A stretch of 64,000 bases of DNA from an uncultured Eudoraea sp. GTDB lineage: Bacteria > Bacteroidota > Bacteroidia > Flavobacteriales > Flavobacteriaceae. The position numbers were made by a program, and so were the translations under genes. The notes under the pieces were generated by a model, which did not search any database, was not told the origin of the DNA, and saw only the letters and a program-made list of their open reading frames with translations. Below are positions 1-9,040 of this stretch, piece by piece. Position 1 is the first letter of the stretch. The number at the start of each line of letters is the position of its first letter. Where the stretch lies: positions 1-64,000 of the forward strand of contig NZ_CAMYOM010000003.1 of NCBI RefSeq assembly GCF_947260015.1, in the 5' to 3' direction.

Positions 1-1306
1 TTTTAAGCATAATGGGGAAGGTCATGGTAATAGTAAAGTTAGATCCCCATTGGGCTATTCCACAAACTGCCAGCGCTGCTCCTCTATATTGATTTGGAAA
101 CATTTCTCCCAGCATAACCCACATTACGGGACCCCATGAGGCTGCAAAAAAGGCAATGTAACAATTAGCCGCTAATAATGCATAGGTGCCGTTATTTCCT
201 TCTAAAACAAGATTATTTAAACTATCCACGGTTGCCGTTCCAAAAAGATAGGCAAGTACTCCCAGCATTACCGCCTGCCCGATAGAACCCACTAACAACA
301 AAGGTTTTCTGCCTACCCTATCTACCAGAATAATAGCTACAATAGTGAAAAATATATTAACACTTCCGCTAATGACATTGGTAAGTAACGCATCGGCCTC
401 TGTAAATCCTGCTGCCTGCCAGAGTGTAGCACCATAATAAAAAATCACATTAATACCCGTAAACTGTTGAAGTACGGCAATTCCGATACCAATCCAGACT
501 AATGGATGAATTTTGCCGGTATATTTACTGATGAGATCACCGAGTTTGGGGCGGCTATCCACTCTTACCGTTGATTTTATATCTGCCACCTTGGCAGTGG
601 CTTCAATGGCATTGCTAATTTTAGAAAGTACTTTGAGCGCTTTTTCGGATTGGTTTGAAGCCACTAAATACCTTGGTGATTCAGGGATGAAAACCAGCAC
701 AATTACGAATAAAGATGCCGGCAGTATTTCCGCCCAAAACATCCATGACCAGGTTTGAAATCCCATCCAAAGTACCTCTTCGGCACCACCGGAAATCTCC
801 ACAAGTAAATAATTGCTCATAAATGCCAAAAACAGACCAATTACAATCATGAGTTGTTGTAATGTGGCCAGCCGGCCTCTGATTTTCGAAGGGGCAATTT
901 CACTGATATAAAGTGGTGCCAATATACTGGCTGCACCTACAGCCAGCCCACCAACTAATCTATAAATAACAAACTCCAATGAACCTTCAGAGATACCGGA
1001 ACCCCAGGCACTGATGATAAAAACCACAGCAGCGGTCAACATCATTGGTTTTCTTCCGAACCTGTCAGCCAATGTACCGGCGAAAAAGGCACCCGCAACA
1101 CAACCCAGGAGTACCGAGGCAACATTAAATCCTGTGCCCGCGGCATCGGAGTTAAATGCGGCCTGTAAGGCATCGACAGTACCATTTATCACTCCGCTGT
1201 CAAACCCAAACAAAAATCCACCTATCGCGGCAACGGAAGCCAAAAAGATGACCCGAGGTAAATTGTAACTCTCAATGTGTGCGGATTCCTGGTGTTGATC
1301 ACTCAT
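1..1306 (-). CDS. Sugar porter (MFS, SP family), 3' end beyond window
   Basis: An inner-membrane proton- or sodium-coupled sugar transporter of the major facilitator superfamily, probably for glucose or another hexose. About 435 residues are present from the ATG at 1306; the C-terminus lies outside the window. The N-terminal helix carries GGFLFGFDSGVINGT and the first cytoplasmic loop reads LADRFGRKP, both hallmarks of the XylE/GLUT-type sugar porter family. The segment at the window edge reads GSNFTITMTFPIML, matching the late helices of the family, so most of the protein is here. It is divergent from the PagL-like gene. An alpha-glucosidase and a glucokinase lie within 10 kb, which supports glucose or a glucoside as substrate, but the exact sugar is inference. 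Confidence 0.88.
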   Translation of the reverse strand, partial: MSDQHQESAHIESYNLPRVIFLASVAAIGGFLFGFDSGVINGTVDALQAAFNSDAAGTGFNVASVLLGCVAGAFFAGTLADRFGRKPMMLTAAVVFIISAWGSGISEGSLEFVIYRLVGGLAVGAASILAPLYISEIAPSKIRGRLATLQQLMIVIGLFLAFMSNYLLVEISGGAEEVLWMGFQTWSWMFWAEILPASLFVIVLVFIPESPRYLVASNQSEKALKVLSKISNAIEATAKVADIKSTVRVDSRPKLGDLISKYTGKIHPLVWIGIGIAVLQQFTGINVIFYYGATLWQAAGFTEADALLTNVISGSVNIFFTIVAIILVDRVGRKPLLLVGSIGQAVMLGVLAYLFGTATVDSLNNLVLEGNNGTYALLAANCYIAFFAASWGPVMWVMLGEMFPNQYRGAALAVCGIAQWGSNFTITMTFPIMLK

Positions 1307-1915
1307 TTTGTAAGGGATTAAGTAAGGCTTCTGGTGCCCAAACTGGGTTTCGTTTTTATTAGTTAATTTCTGCTAGTTGTTTACGAAGAAACATTAAATA
1401 ACCTACACTACAAAAAAAAGGTTAAAGAAACTTCATTAGCACTAAAAAACCATCATAAAATGATGGCGTTTTCAAGTTCAAAATGTTCGGGCGGGACTCG
1501 CGAGGCCTCTGCCGAGCAATTCCCTCCATTAAATCTCCACCAAGTTGCAATAATTCTAATAATTACTTCTCTTCATTTTGCCTTGATGCAAAACGAAGCA
1601 AAAAATCAAGAAGGTTTTGAGGTAATTTTTGGCTTTCGCCAAAACCGCAATTGCCCTTATTGCTGCATTCTCTTTTTCGTCTGGCGAAACGCACTTCCGT
1701 TGGAGGCATTGTTATTTCCGGAAAACCTACAGAAAACCATTAAACAATAACTTTATTTGATTGTTGACGGTGCTAAAAATGTACCTTCAGGATTAACTAC
1801 CAACTAAGGAAGCTGCAAAGACTAGTTGCAAATTCTTAGGATTATTATCCAAAAAAAAGGTAAATGGATCGTAAATTGGCTGAAGATACATTCAGACACC
1901 AATTATTAATTTCGG
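1307..1915. other. 609-bp gap with repeat-like non-coding sequence
   Basis: I see no convincing gene here. A 96-codon open frame exists at 1460-1750 on the plus strand, but its composition is not protein-like and it runs through short inverted repeats. A perfect dyad, CCATCAT-3-ATGATGG, lies at 1450-1466. The segment at about 1576-1610 contains TTTTGC...GCAAAA and CTTGAT...ATCAAG arms, a pattern I recall from dispersed intergenic elements in flavobacterial genomes. The 18 bases at 1480-1497 recur with one mismatch at 3133-3150. Confidence 0.5.
1576..1610. repeat. Palindromic intergenic element (possible dispersed repeat)
   Basis: Nested inverted repeats: TTTTGC CTTGA TGCAAAA on the left, and outer arms CTTGAT (1582-1587) and ATCAAG (1605-1610) enclosing an A-rich loop. 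Similar sequence with the core CTTGAT-AAAACGAA-CAAAAAATCAAG is, from memory, common between genes in Flavobacteriaceae. Whether it is repeated in this genome cannot be seen from one window. Confidence 0.35.
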
Positions 1916-3016
1916 ATGAGGTTAAGTTTGAGAATTTGTTGTTTACTTATTGGAGTTTTCCTTTCCTCAACGGAATATTCTTTCTCTCAGAATACAAGTG
2001 ACTCACTTAATTCAGTGAAGCTGGTTGGGCTCAAATTTCATAAAGGATCTGTACTTATTCATAGCCGTGAGCTCAGACCAATTAAAGATTCCTACCCTAC
2101 CGGAATTGAATTAGATTTAGGGTGGCATAAGATATCTCAAAAAGCCTGGGAGTCATGCATGTGTTATCCTAAACTTGGAATTGCTCTCACCTACTGGGGA
2201 TTTGACAATAAGGAAGTGCTCGGACAGGGGATAACCGGACTCTTTTACATCGAACCCGTTTTTAACACTAAGGGAAGAGTGAATTATTCCATTCGGGCGG
2301 GTTTGGGTTTATCTTATCAGAACTCCCCATATGATTCCCTTTTAAATCCCAACAACTTAAGTTACAGCACCTATCTGGCGTTTCCCTTGCAGCTTGGAGG
2401 AACAGTACATTTCAGAATAAACTCCCGGTGGTTATTGAATGGTAGTCTGATGTATAACCACTTTTCAAATGGGGGTATCAGGCAACCAAATAAGGGTATT
2501 AACTGGCCCTCGGTTGGGGTTGGTCTCGCATATTATTTAAAAGAGTTTGAATTTAAGAAAAGGGCTGTCAACAACTGGAGAGACATTGCCCCGCCTCAAA
2601 AAAGGTTGGATTTTACATTTTTTATTGCCTATGAAGAACCGAGAGATAATCTATTCCTGCTTTCCCCCGGACTAGAAATCAAATGGAGCAGGCAGTTTGC
2701 CAGGGTAAATGCCTATACCCTCGGAGGAGAGGTCATGTATGATAACGGTACCGGGTACGTACTTGAACAGAACGAAGATGAAGCTAGTCCAGTGAAGGCC
2801 GGAATGGCTATTGGTCATGAATTCTTACTTGGCAAGTTTCTTTTCAGCCAGCAATTTGGAGTCTATCTCAACAATCCTAATCCCATGCACTCAGATTTGT
2901 ATCAAAGATACGGGCTGGTTTTCAGAATCAACAAAACCCTAAACGCAGGTATCAATCTGAAAGCACACGGTCATGTAGCGAACTTCCTTGATTTTAGAGT
3001 GGGTATTTCCCTTTGA
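1916..3016 (+). CDS. PagL-like lipid A deacylase / acyloxyacyl hydrolase
   Basis: A 366-residue outer-membrane beta-barrel protein with an N-terminal signal peptide (hydrophobic core about 5-19, cleavage probably after YSFS-Q). The central motif NHFSNGG (residues 181-187), followed by PNKGIN, matches the His-x-Ser signature of the PagL lipid A 3-O-deacylase family, with His182 and Ser184 as probable catalytic residues. Family members remove an acyl chain from lipid A in the outer membrane; in flavobacteria they are usually annotated as acyloxyacyl hydrolase. It is longer than PagL of Proteobacteria (about 170 residues): the extra C-terminal half (about 220-366) is again beta-strand rich and looks like a second barrel-like segment of unknown role. 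Function is inferred from the motif only. Confidence 0.72.
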   Translation: MRLSLRICCLLIGVFLSSTEYSFSQNTSDSLNSVKLVGLKFHKGSVLIHSRELRPIKDSYPTGIELDLGWHKISQKAWESCMCYPKLGIALTYWGFDNKEVLGQGITGLFYIEPVFNTKGRVNYSIRAGLGLSYQNSPYDSLLNPNNLSYSTYLAFPLQLGGTVHFRINSRWLLNGSLMYNHFSNGGIRQPNKGINWPSVGVGLAYYLKEFEFKKRAVNNWRDIAPPQKRLDFTFFIAYEEPRDNLFLLSPGLEIKWSRQFARVNAYTLGGEVMYDNGTGYVLEQNEDEASPVKAGMAIGHEFLLGKFLFSQQFGVYLNNPNPMHSDLYQRYGLVFRINKTLNAGINLKAHGHVANFLDFRVGISL

Positions 3017-3132
3017 GATTAGGAATGATGCAGATTCTCGCACACATGGAATTAAGTACAGCATCATACAGCCCTCACTGCTATTTCTGGAAATCCTTCG
3101 AGTATAATTTCTCAATCTACTTTTCCATTTAA

Positions 3133-3150
3133 AAAATGTTAGGGCGGGAC
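3133..3150. repeat. Second copy of an 18-base intergenic word
   Basis: The 18 bases match 1480-1497 with a single mismatch (AAAATGTT-N-GGGCGGGAC). Both copies flank the PagL-like gene, in non-coding DNA, and both are followed by C/G-rich sequence. The pair may be parts of one dispersed element. Confidence 0.35.
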
Positions 3151-3246
3151 AAACCGATCCCGATAGCTCCTTCTCCATAGTATTAGGAATCAGAAGCTAT
3201 ATGGAGAGGTAATTCCCACATAGAAATTCCTTAAAAAGCCACCAAG

Positions 3247-4014
3247 CTAAATGTTTTTTGCTTCAAAATCCAGAGCAGCATCCAACCCTATTTCCACTCC
3301 CTTTATTGTTTTTACATAACGAATGGCTAGTAAAGCTCCATTAACAAAAGATTCATATGAAGTACTACTATGATGTATTGAGAAAATTTCTCCCTTATTA
3401 CTAAATGCAACCTCCTGATCAGACAACAAACCTTTCATTCTCAATGAGTGAACGTGAACCCCTGAAATCAATCCTCCCCGTGCCCCGCTAACTACCTCTG
3501 TGCTATCTTTCTGTTCTGCCGAAGTTCTGTTCTTTCCTATTCGCATGGCTGTGGCCAATGCCGTACCTGACGGGGCATCTGGCTTCGAATCTTCATGCCG
3601 CTCTATGATCTCTGCCGAATCAAAATAAGGTGAAGCCATTTCAGCAAAACGCATCATCAACACTGCTCCTATTGAAAAGTTAGGTGCGATTAGACACGCT
3701 GGATCATCTTCGCCCCAAAAAGATTTTAATTCTGCTATTCGAACTTCGGTAAAACCAGAGGTCCCTGCAACAACAAACATGCCCTTAGCGTGCCACTTCT
3801 TAAGATTTACCATAACCACATCCGGATGTGTGCATTCAACCATGATTTGAGCATCCACTTTTTCTTGCGAATCATCGACCTCAATCCCTGCCACAGTTTT
3901 ACCGGCAAGGCCTGGTGCATAAGCACCGGTAAGTTGCAGTTCGTTTGTATTTGAAATACCATGTGCAATTACACTGCCCAATCGGCCCATTGCTCCTGAA
4001 ACGGCTACTTTCAT
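3247..4014 (-). CDS. dapB: 4-hydroxy-tetrahydrodipicolinate reductase, actinobacterial type
   Basis: A 255-residue NAD(P)H-dependent reductase of the DapB family, which reduces the cyclic imine of the lysine/diaminopimelate pathway. Residues 1-13 hold the Rossmann loop GAMGRLG. THPDVVM (62-68), PNFSIGAVLM (111-120), and ERHEDSKPDAPSGTA (138-152) carry the family signatures; His140 and Lys144 correspond to the catalytic His and Lys, while the neighbouring histidines of the usual HHxHK motif are Glu and Ser. GARGG...HSLRMKGL and the C-terminal ..GLDAALD resemble the DapB of Mycobacterium far more than the roughly 235-residue DapB usual in Bacteroidota, so this may be a paralogue. It starts 5 bases after the stop of the kinase/phospho-lyase fusion and is surely cotranscribed with it, suggesting a role in that pathway rather than in lysine synthesis (inference). 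Confidence 0.8.
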   Translation of the reverse strand: MKVAVSGAMGRLGSVIAHGISNTNELQLTGAYAPGLAGKTVAGIEVDDSQEKVDAQIMVECTHPDVVMVNLKKWHAKGMFVVAGTSGFTEVRIAELKSFWGEDDPACLIAPNFSIGAVLMMRFAEMASPYFDSAEIIERHEDSKPDAPSGTALATAMRIGKNRTSAEQKDSTEVVSGARGGLISGVHVHSLRMKGLLSDQEVAFSNKGEIFSIHHSSTSYESFVNGALLAIRYVKTIKGVEIGLDAALDFEAKNI

Positions 4015-4019
4015 ATTGC

Positions 4020-6290
4020 TTATGTTTTATAGTGTATTTTCAATATGTGATCTACTTGTTCAACAGTTTTAAATGCATCTTCTTTGGAAAAGCATAAAGG
4101 AGGTTTTGTTTTCAATACACTGTTATTCGGACCATCAGTACTAATAAGGATATGTCGATTTCTTAGTTCGTTCTTAATATAATGTGCCAGCCCGGTATCG
4201 GGCACCATACTATTATCCTTTACAATTTCAACCCCAAGATATAATCCGGAACCCCTTACATCTCCAATACAAGGATACCTTTTTTGAAGCCCTGATAATA
4301 TTGATTTGTAATATTCCCCAACAATTTTAGCATTTTCCTGTAAATTTTCTTCATCAATAACTTCCAGAACCGACAAGGCAATTTCGCAAGACACAGGGTT
4401 ACCCCCAAATGAACTAAAGAACTCCACTCCATTCTCAAAAGATGCCGAAATTTCTGAAGTGCAGACTAAAGCTCCCATAGGATGTCCGTTTGCCATGGGT
4501 TTTCCAAGAATTACCATGTCGGGAATAATTTCCTGAGCTTCGTATCCCCAATAATGATCCCCTGTTCTGCCAAATCCTGTTTGTACCTCATCATCTATAC
4601 AAATACCTCCCTGCTTTCTTATAGCCGGATACAGGTGTTTTAAATACCCTTTTGCCAAAGGTACCTGCCCACCACAACCAATAATAGGCTCGCTTATAAA
4701 TGCTCCAATTGGTGTCTCTGAATTTTCAACCAGTTTAATGGCTTCTTCCGCATAACTTCTTCCGGCACTGCCATTATCATTAGTATACTTACCCCTGTAA
4801 GTATCGGGAATAGGTGCTACTAAAATATGCTCTTTTTTTCCTCGCCCTTTCGGATTATTAAACTTATAGTAGCTCACGTCAATAGCGGCCAGGGTGTTCC
4901 CGTGATAACCATGCTCCATGATCATTACATTTTCATGACCGCTATGGATATTAGCCATACGAAGTGCCAAATCAGTAGCTGAGCTTCCAGAGTTCACAAA
5001 ATAAACTTTATTTAAGGAGTCTGGAAATTTGGACAATAGCTTTTCAGCATATTCATTTAAAGAATCATAAAGATACCTTGTGTTCGTATTTAGTTTTGCC
5101 ATTTGTCGCTGCCCGGCTTCCACTACCTTTGGGTGAGAATGCCCCACATGCGGAATGTTGTTGTATGCATCCAAATAAGTATTCCCATAGGCATCGTACA
5201 TGTATTGAAATGCAGCACGTTTCATGTAAATAGGAGCGTCATAGCTTACAGAAAGTATTGAACTCAAATATTTATTTCTCTTCTCTATTATCTTTTCAAC
5301 AGCTGGTGGATTTTTAGCCGGAAATCCGGCTGCCTCACGAAAACAATTTTCTGCAGCAATTGGATTTATAGCCAACCAACGATATAGCATTTGCCATGCA
5401 TTTTTTTCGCTCACAAAGGCATATTCATTATCCCCATTTTTTGCTCTGGTATTAGCAGAAATACAGACACTTATACAAAGTCTGGCAGCAATGAGATAAT
5501 AAAGTACTTCTAATTCTATTTCTTGAACAGCTAATATTTCATGATATGATTTTAGTACTATAGAGGCCCATTCTAATGGATTATCTTTATCATAGCAGGC
5601 ATAAGTGATTGCAATCGCCAATTCATTGATAAGAAAGGTATGCGTCATATCACCAAAATCTATAATTCCGGAAACTTCTTCCTGTGCAACCAGGACATTC
5701 CATTCATTGGCATCATTGTGGATAATAGCTGTTCGTAACTCCGGGAGGAAAGGCAGGACATTTTCCTCATATTGTTTAAAATAATAATGAACAATACTTC
5801 TATCTTTATTCTTCGGAATATTTTCCAGGTATTTTTTGCTCAGATGCAGGTGCTGAATATCCCATTTTAATTTCCTGGCTGCAATTCTGTAATCAGTAAA
5901 CTCTTGAAGTTTCAGGTCTAACTGGGCGAGAAACTTACCGAAAGATTGGAATAACTTTTTTGTATGCGGTACCTCCACCAGAAACTTACCATCCAAATAG
6001 GATAACATTCTACAGATACATTCCTGCCCATTGATATTTACTAAAGCTGTATATCTTTGGTTCTTTGAAGGAATGGGAGTTTGTATGCTCCTCTGGCCTT
6101 CGTTTTGTAGAAATAGAAGTGCGTTGTTTTCTGCCTCTACCAATGTCAGTGTATCCTGGGTATATGGATACGTTTTGAAGATATATTTCTCTGTAAGCGT
6201 TTCAACAAGGTAGTTGGCATTGTCTAAGCCACTAAGTTTTTCAACTTTTATAGCATTTATACCAAATTGTTCATGTAAGATTGTCTTCAT
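4020..6290 (-). CDS. Fused APH-type kinase and class-III PLP phospho-lyase
   Basis: A 756-residue two-domain enzyme. Residues about 1-320 form an aminoglycoside-phosphotransferase/homoserine-kinase fold with the catalytic loop HNDANEWN (191-198) and DFGD (211-214). Residues about 330-756 are a class-III aminotransferase fold with DDEVQTGFGRTG (566-577) and GKPMANG, where Lys597 should bind pyridoxal phosphate. Such fusions pair hydroxylysine kinase (HYKK/AGPHD1) with the ammoniophospholyases acting on phosphohydroxylysine or phosphoethanolamine (AGXT2L family): an amino alcohol is phosphorylated, then phosphate and ammonia are eliminated to leave an aldehyde. Unlike many proteobacterial versions there is no peptidase M23 domain between the halves. 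I chose the ATG at 6290; a GTG 18 codons upstream is also possible. The true substrate is not shown by the sequence. Confidence 0.8.
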   Translation of the reverse strand: MKTILHEQFGINAIKVEKLSGLDNANYLVETLTEKYIFKTYPYTQDTLTLVEAENNALLFLQNEGQRSIQTPIPSKNQRYTALVNINGQECICRMLSYLDGKFLVEVPHTKKLFQSFGKFLAQLDLKLQEFTDYRIAARKLKWDIQHLHLSKKYLENIPKNKDRSIVHYYFKQYEENVLPFLPELRTAIIHNDANEWNVLVAQEEVSGIIDFGDMTHTFLINELAIAITYACYDKDNPLEWASIVLKSYHEILAVQEIELEVLYYLIAARLCISVCISANTRAKNGDNEYAFVSEKNAWQMLYRWLAINPIAAENCFREAAGFPAKNPPAVEKIIEKRNKYLSSILSVSYDAPIYMKRAAFQYMYDAYGNTYLDAYNNIPHVGHSHPKVVEAGQRQMAKLNTNTRYLYDSLNEYAEKLLSKFPDSLNKVYFVNSGSSATDLALRMANIHSGHENVMIMEHGYHGNTLAAIDVSYYKFNNPKGRGKKEHILVAPIPDTYRGKYTNDNGSAGRSYAEEAIKLVENSETPIGAFISEPIIGCGGQVPLAKGYLKHLYPAIRKQGGICIDDEVQTGFGRTGDHYWGYEAQEIIPDMVILGKPMANGHPMGALVCTSEISASFENGVEFFSSFGGNPVSCEIALSVLEVIDEENLQENAKIVGEYYKSILSGLQKRYPCIGDVRGSGLYLGVEIVKDNSMVPDTGLAHYIKNELRNRHILISTDGPNNSVLKTKPPLCFSKEDAFKTVEQVDHILKIHYKT

Positions 6291-6521
6291 CGAAGCTTCA
6301 AAAATAGTGTTAAAAGCGTTGCCATAGGAATCAGGATTAAACACCCTAAACTAGCAAAAAAGTTAGTGGAAACAAGGTGTGTACACCAAATTATTCTTAA
6401 ATTTTTTGCTTCCAAATGAGTATAACTTTAGATAATAGTCTATCTAAATAATGTATTTCTATTTGTTTTTAAAGGCAATTCAGTCTCTTTGATTGAAAAC
6501 TATAAAATATTATCTTGCCGT

Positions 6522-8651
6522 ATGACCAGAAAAATCAGATTCTTAAACTTATTGCTTGCACTCGCAATCTTATATGGATGCCAGCAATCTCCCTCAACCC
6601 TATCAGTAAAATCTCCCTCAGAAAGTAATGACGTTCTACTCTCATTAGACAATGAAGGTGGCGTCTTTTATCAGGTTCTTCACCATGGTGAGGTCGTAAT
6701 CGATACCTCCTATTTAAGTTTTGAATTTAAAGACCAGCCTGCTCTGGCCAAAGGACTTAGGATAGTAAGTTCAGAAAGCGCTTCTCAAAATGAAACCTGG
6801 GAAATGCCCTGGGGGGAGCAGCGTGAAGTGGCAAACAATTATAACCAGATGATGATTCATCTGGAAGAAAAAGAATCACCAAAAAGAAAGTTTGATGTTA
6901 TTTTCAAGGTCTATGATGATGGACTTGGTTTCCGGTATCATTTCCCTGAGCAAGAAGCGCTCTCAGAAGTCATCATTACAGATGAAAATACGCAGTTTCA
7001 GCTTACCAGCAATCCTATGGTTTGGTGGATACCCGGAGATTGGGACATTTATGAGCAACTGTATAGTACCACGCCATTCAATAAGATAGATGCCACGAGT
7101 AAACGGAACCACCCCAATCTGGCGGCTACCTATATTCCGGAAAATGCCGTGAATACCCCTGTTACTATGAAAACAGAAGATGGCTTGTACCTGAGTTTTC
7201 ACGAAGCCAACCTTACGGATTATGCCGGGATGACTTTAAAAGTTGATACCGTAAATCTTTCGATGCAAAGTGAGCTGGTAGGATCAGACATTACCGGATA
7301 TAAAGTAAAAAGGGAAACCCCTTTTAATACCCCCTGGCGTACTATACAAATTGCCGACAGAGCCGGTGATCTCATTGAGTCAAAATTGATTGTAAATCTT
7401 AATGAGCCTAATGCATTGGGCGATGTTTCCTGGATAAAACCAATGAAGTATGTTGGTATATGGTGGGAGATGCACCTTGGGAGGAGTACATGGGACTATG
7501 CAGGCACTCAGGATATGAATAGCTGGGAAAATCTTGCAAATGCAAAACCTACTGGAAATCATGGAGCTACTACCGAAAATGCAAAAATGTATATAGATTT
7601 TGCTGCCGCTAACGGGCTTAAAGGACTGTTGGTAGAAGGTTGGAATACAGGATGGGAGCATTGGATAGGGTTTGAGGACAGAGAAGGTGTATTTGATTTT
7701 GTTACCCAATATCCGGACTATGACTTAAAAGAAGTTGTACGCTACGGAAAAGAAAAGGGAGTTGATTTGATTATGCACCATGAAACATCCGCAGCACCAA
7801 GAACTTATGATCAGCAAATGGATGCGGCCTATGACTTAATGGAGTCTCTGGGAATCCATTCCGTCAAAACTGGCTATGTAGGTAAACTGATACCGAAAGG
7901 GGAATACCACCACGGACAATGGATGGTGAATCATTACAGAAGGGCCTTGGTAAAAGGGGCAGAACACAAGGTGGCCATCAATGCTCATGAGCCTATTAAG
8001 GCTACAGGCATTCGGAGAACCTACCCGAATGCCATTGCGCGGGAAGGTTTACGCGGCCAGGAATTTAATGCATGGGCGACAGATGGGGGTAATCCCCCGG
8101 AACATTTGCCAATTGTGGCCTTTACGCGTATGCTTTCCGGACCTATTGACTTTACACCCGGTATTTTTAAGATAAAACTGGCGCCGGATAAACCTGATAA
8201 TCAAATAAATACTACTCTGGCACAACAACTCGCATTGTATGTGGTAATCTACGGCCCTGTACAGATGGCTGCGGATCTCCCCGAAAATTATGAAGGACAA
8301 GCTGCCTTTCAGTTTATAAAAGAGGTGGGCGTGGACTGGGAACAGAGTAAAGTACTGGATGGGGAAGTAGGCGACTTTGTAACCATAGCGAGACAAGAAC
8401 GGGGAACAGAAAAATGGTTCGTCGGATCCATTACTGATGAAAATGCACGTGAGGTAAATATTAATCTGGACTTTTTACCACCATCAAAGAAGTACAAAGC
8501 CATAGTGTATACTGATGGAGAAAATGCGCATTGGAACGACAACCCTGGCGATATTGAGATTCAGGAAAAAGATGTGGATAATACAACCATTCTAACTATT
8601 CAACTGGCACCCGGAGGTGGAGCCGCTATAAGTTTGGTGCCTGTTGAATAA
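6522..8651 (+). CDS. GH97 alpha-glucosidase, SusB-like lipoprotein
   Basis: A 709-residue glycoside hydrolase of family GH97, close in sequence to SusB of Bacteroides, an inverting alpha-glucosidase that releases glucose from malto-oligosaccharides. The ATG at 6522 gives a lipoprotein signal with lipobox LYGC (Cys20), so the enzyme is anchored to the periplasmic or outer membrane. The SusB catalytic and base glutamates are all present: HHETS (Glu421), NAHEP (Glu490) and LRGQEF (Glu514). The retaining GH97 subgroup uses an Asp nucleophile instead; here that region reads SVKTGYVG as in the inverting type. An N-terminal beta-sandwich (about 25-280), (beta/alpha)8 barrel (about 290-590) and C-terminal beta domain are inferred. 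It stands alone, without adjacent SusCD genes, but with a glucokinase 1 kb downstream. A TTG 11 codons upstream is a less likely start. Confidence 0.92.
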   Translation: MTRKIRFLNLLLALAILYGCQQSPSTLSVKSPSESNDVLLSLDNEGGVFYQVLHHGEVVIDTSYLSFEFKDQPALAKGLRIVSSESASQNETWEMPWGEQREVANNYNQMMIHLEEKESPKRKFDVIFKVYDDGLGFRYHFPEQEALSEVIITDENTQFQLTSNPMVWWIPGDWDIYEQLYSTTPFNKIDATSKRNHPNLAATYIPENAVNTPVTMKTEDGLYLSFHEANLTDYAGMTLKVDTVNLSMQSELVGSDITGYKVKRETPFNTPWRTIQIADRAGDLIESKLIVNLNEPNALGDVSWIKPMKYVGIWWEMHLGRSTWDYAGTQDMNSWENLANAKPTGNHGATTENAKMYIDFAAANGLKGLLVEGWNTGWEHWIGFEDREGVFDFVTQYPDYDLKEVVRYGKEKGVDLIMHHETSAAPRTYDQQMDAAYDLMESLGIHSVKTGYVGKLIPKGEYHHGQWMVNHYRRALVKGAEHKVAINAHEPIKATGIRRTYPNAIAREGLRGQEFNAWATDGGNPPEHLPIVAFTRMLSGPIDFTPGIFKIKLAPDKPDNQINTTLAQQLALYVVIYGPVQMAADLPENYEGQAAFQFIKEVGVDWEQSKVLDGEVGDFVTIARQERGTEKWFVGSITDENAREVNINLDFLPPSKKYKAIVYTDGENAHWNDNPGDIEIQEKDVDNTTILTIQLAPGGGAAISLVPVE

Positions 8652-9040
8652 TCCGGTGATTGTATCAGCTATGGGCTAAATTCGTTGAATATTTAAACTT
8701 CTCTGAAATTAGAACGGAATGCATTGTCTCATCGTCGTTTGTTTGCCCTACCATCTTATTCGTATTTAATTAAAATGACCTTCCAAATAGCTTTGGTAAA
8801 AAATAGGGGTTATTCGGACATTAAAAGCAGCCATTAGTCCTTTAATACTATTTTGCCTACACTTTTTCTTTAAATTTAATTTGATCAAAAGGAGTCCTGA
8901 ATAAAAGTACCGGTGTTCCTTACATTTATTCGGTTTCTGACAATCTCCTTTCCCAATCCGGCCTTTAAAAAAGACGGATATAATTACCACCGTTATTGCT
9001 TGCGCATCCTATTATTAATCTAACACCAAAACAATTAATT
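8652..9040. other. 389-bp gap without recognisable gene
   Basis: The interval between the alpha-glucosidase and the lipoprotein gene contains an open frame of 74 codons on the minus strand (8766-8990), but it has no recognisable motif and an unlikely composition. No hairpin with a clear T-run or promoter box was found. Confidence 0.4.

Noticed and set aside
1450-1466. CCATCAT/ATGATGG dyad as a terminator
   Set aside because: No T-run follows on either strand and no gene ends nearby.
1460-1750. 96-codon open frame on the plus strand
   Set aside because: It crosses palindromic, repeat-like sequence, lacks a ribosome-binding context and has no recognisable protein motif; more likely a chance frame in an intergenic element.
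8766-8990. 74-codon open frame on the minus strand
   Set aside because: No homologous motif, no signal or promoter, atypical composition; treated as chance.
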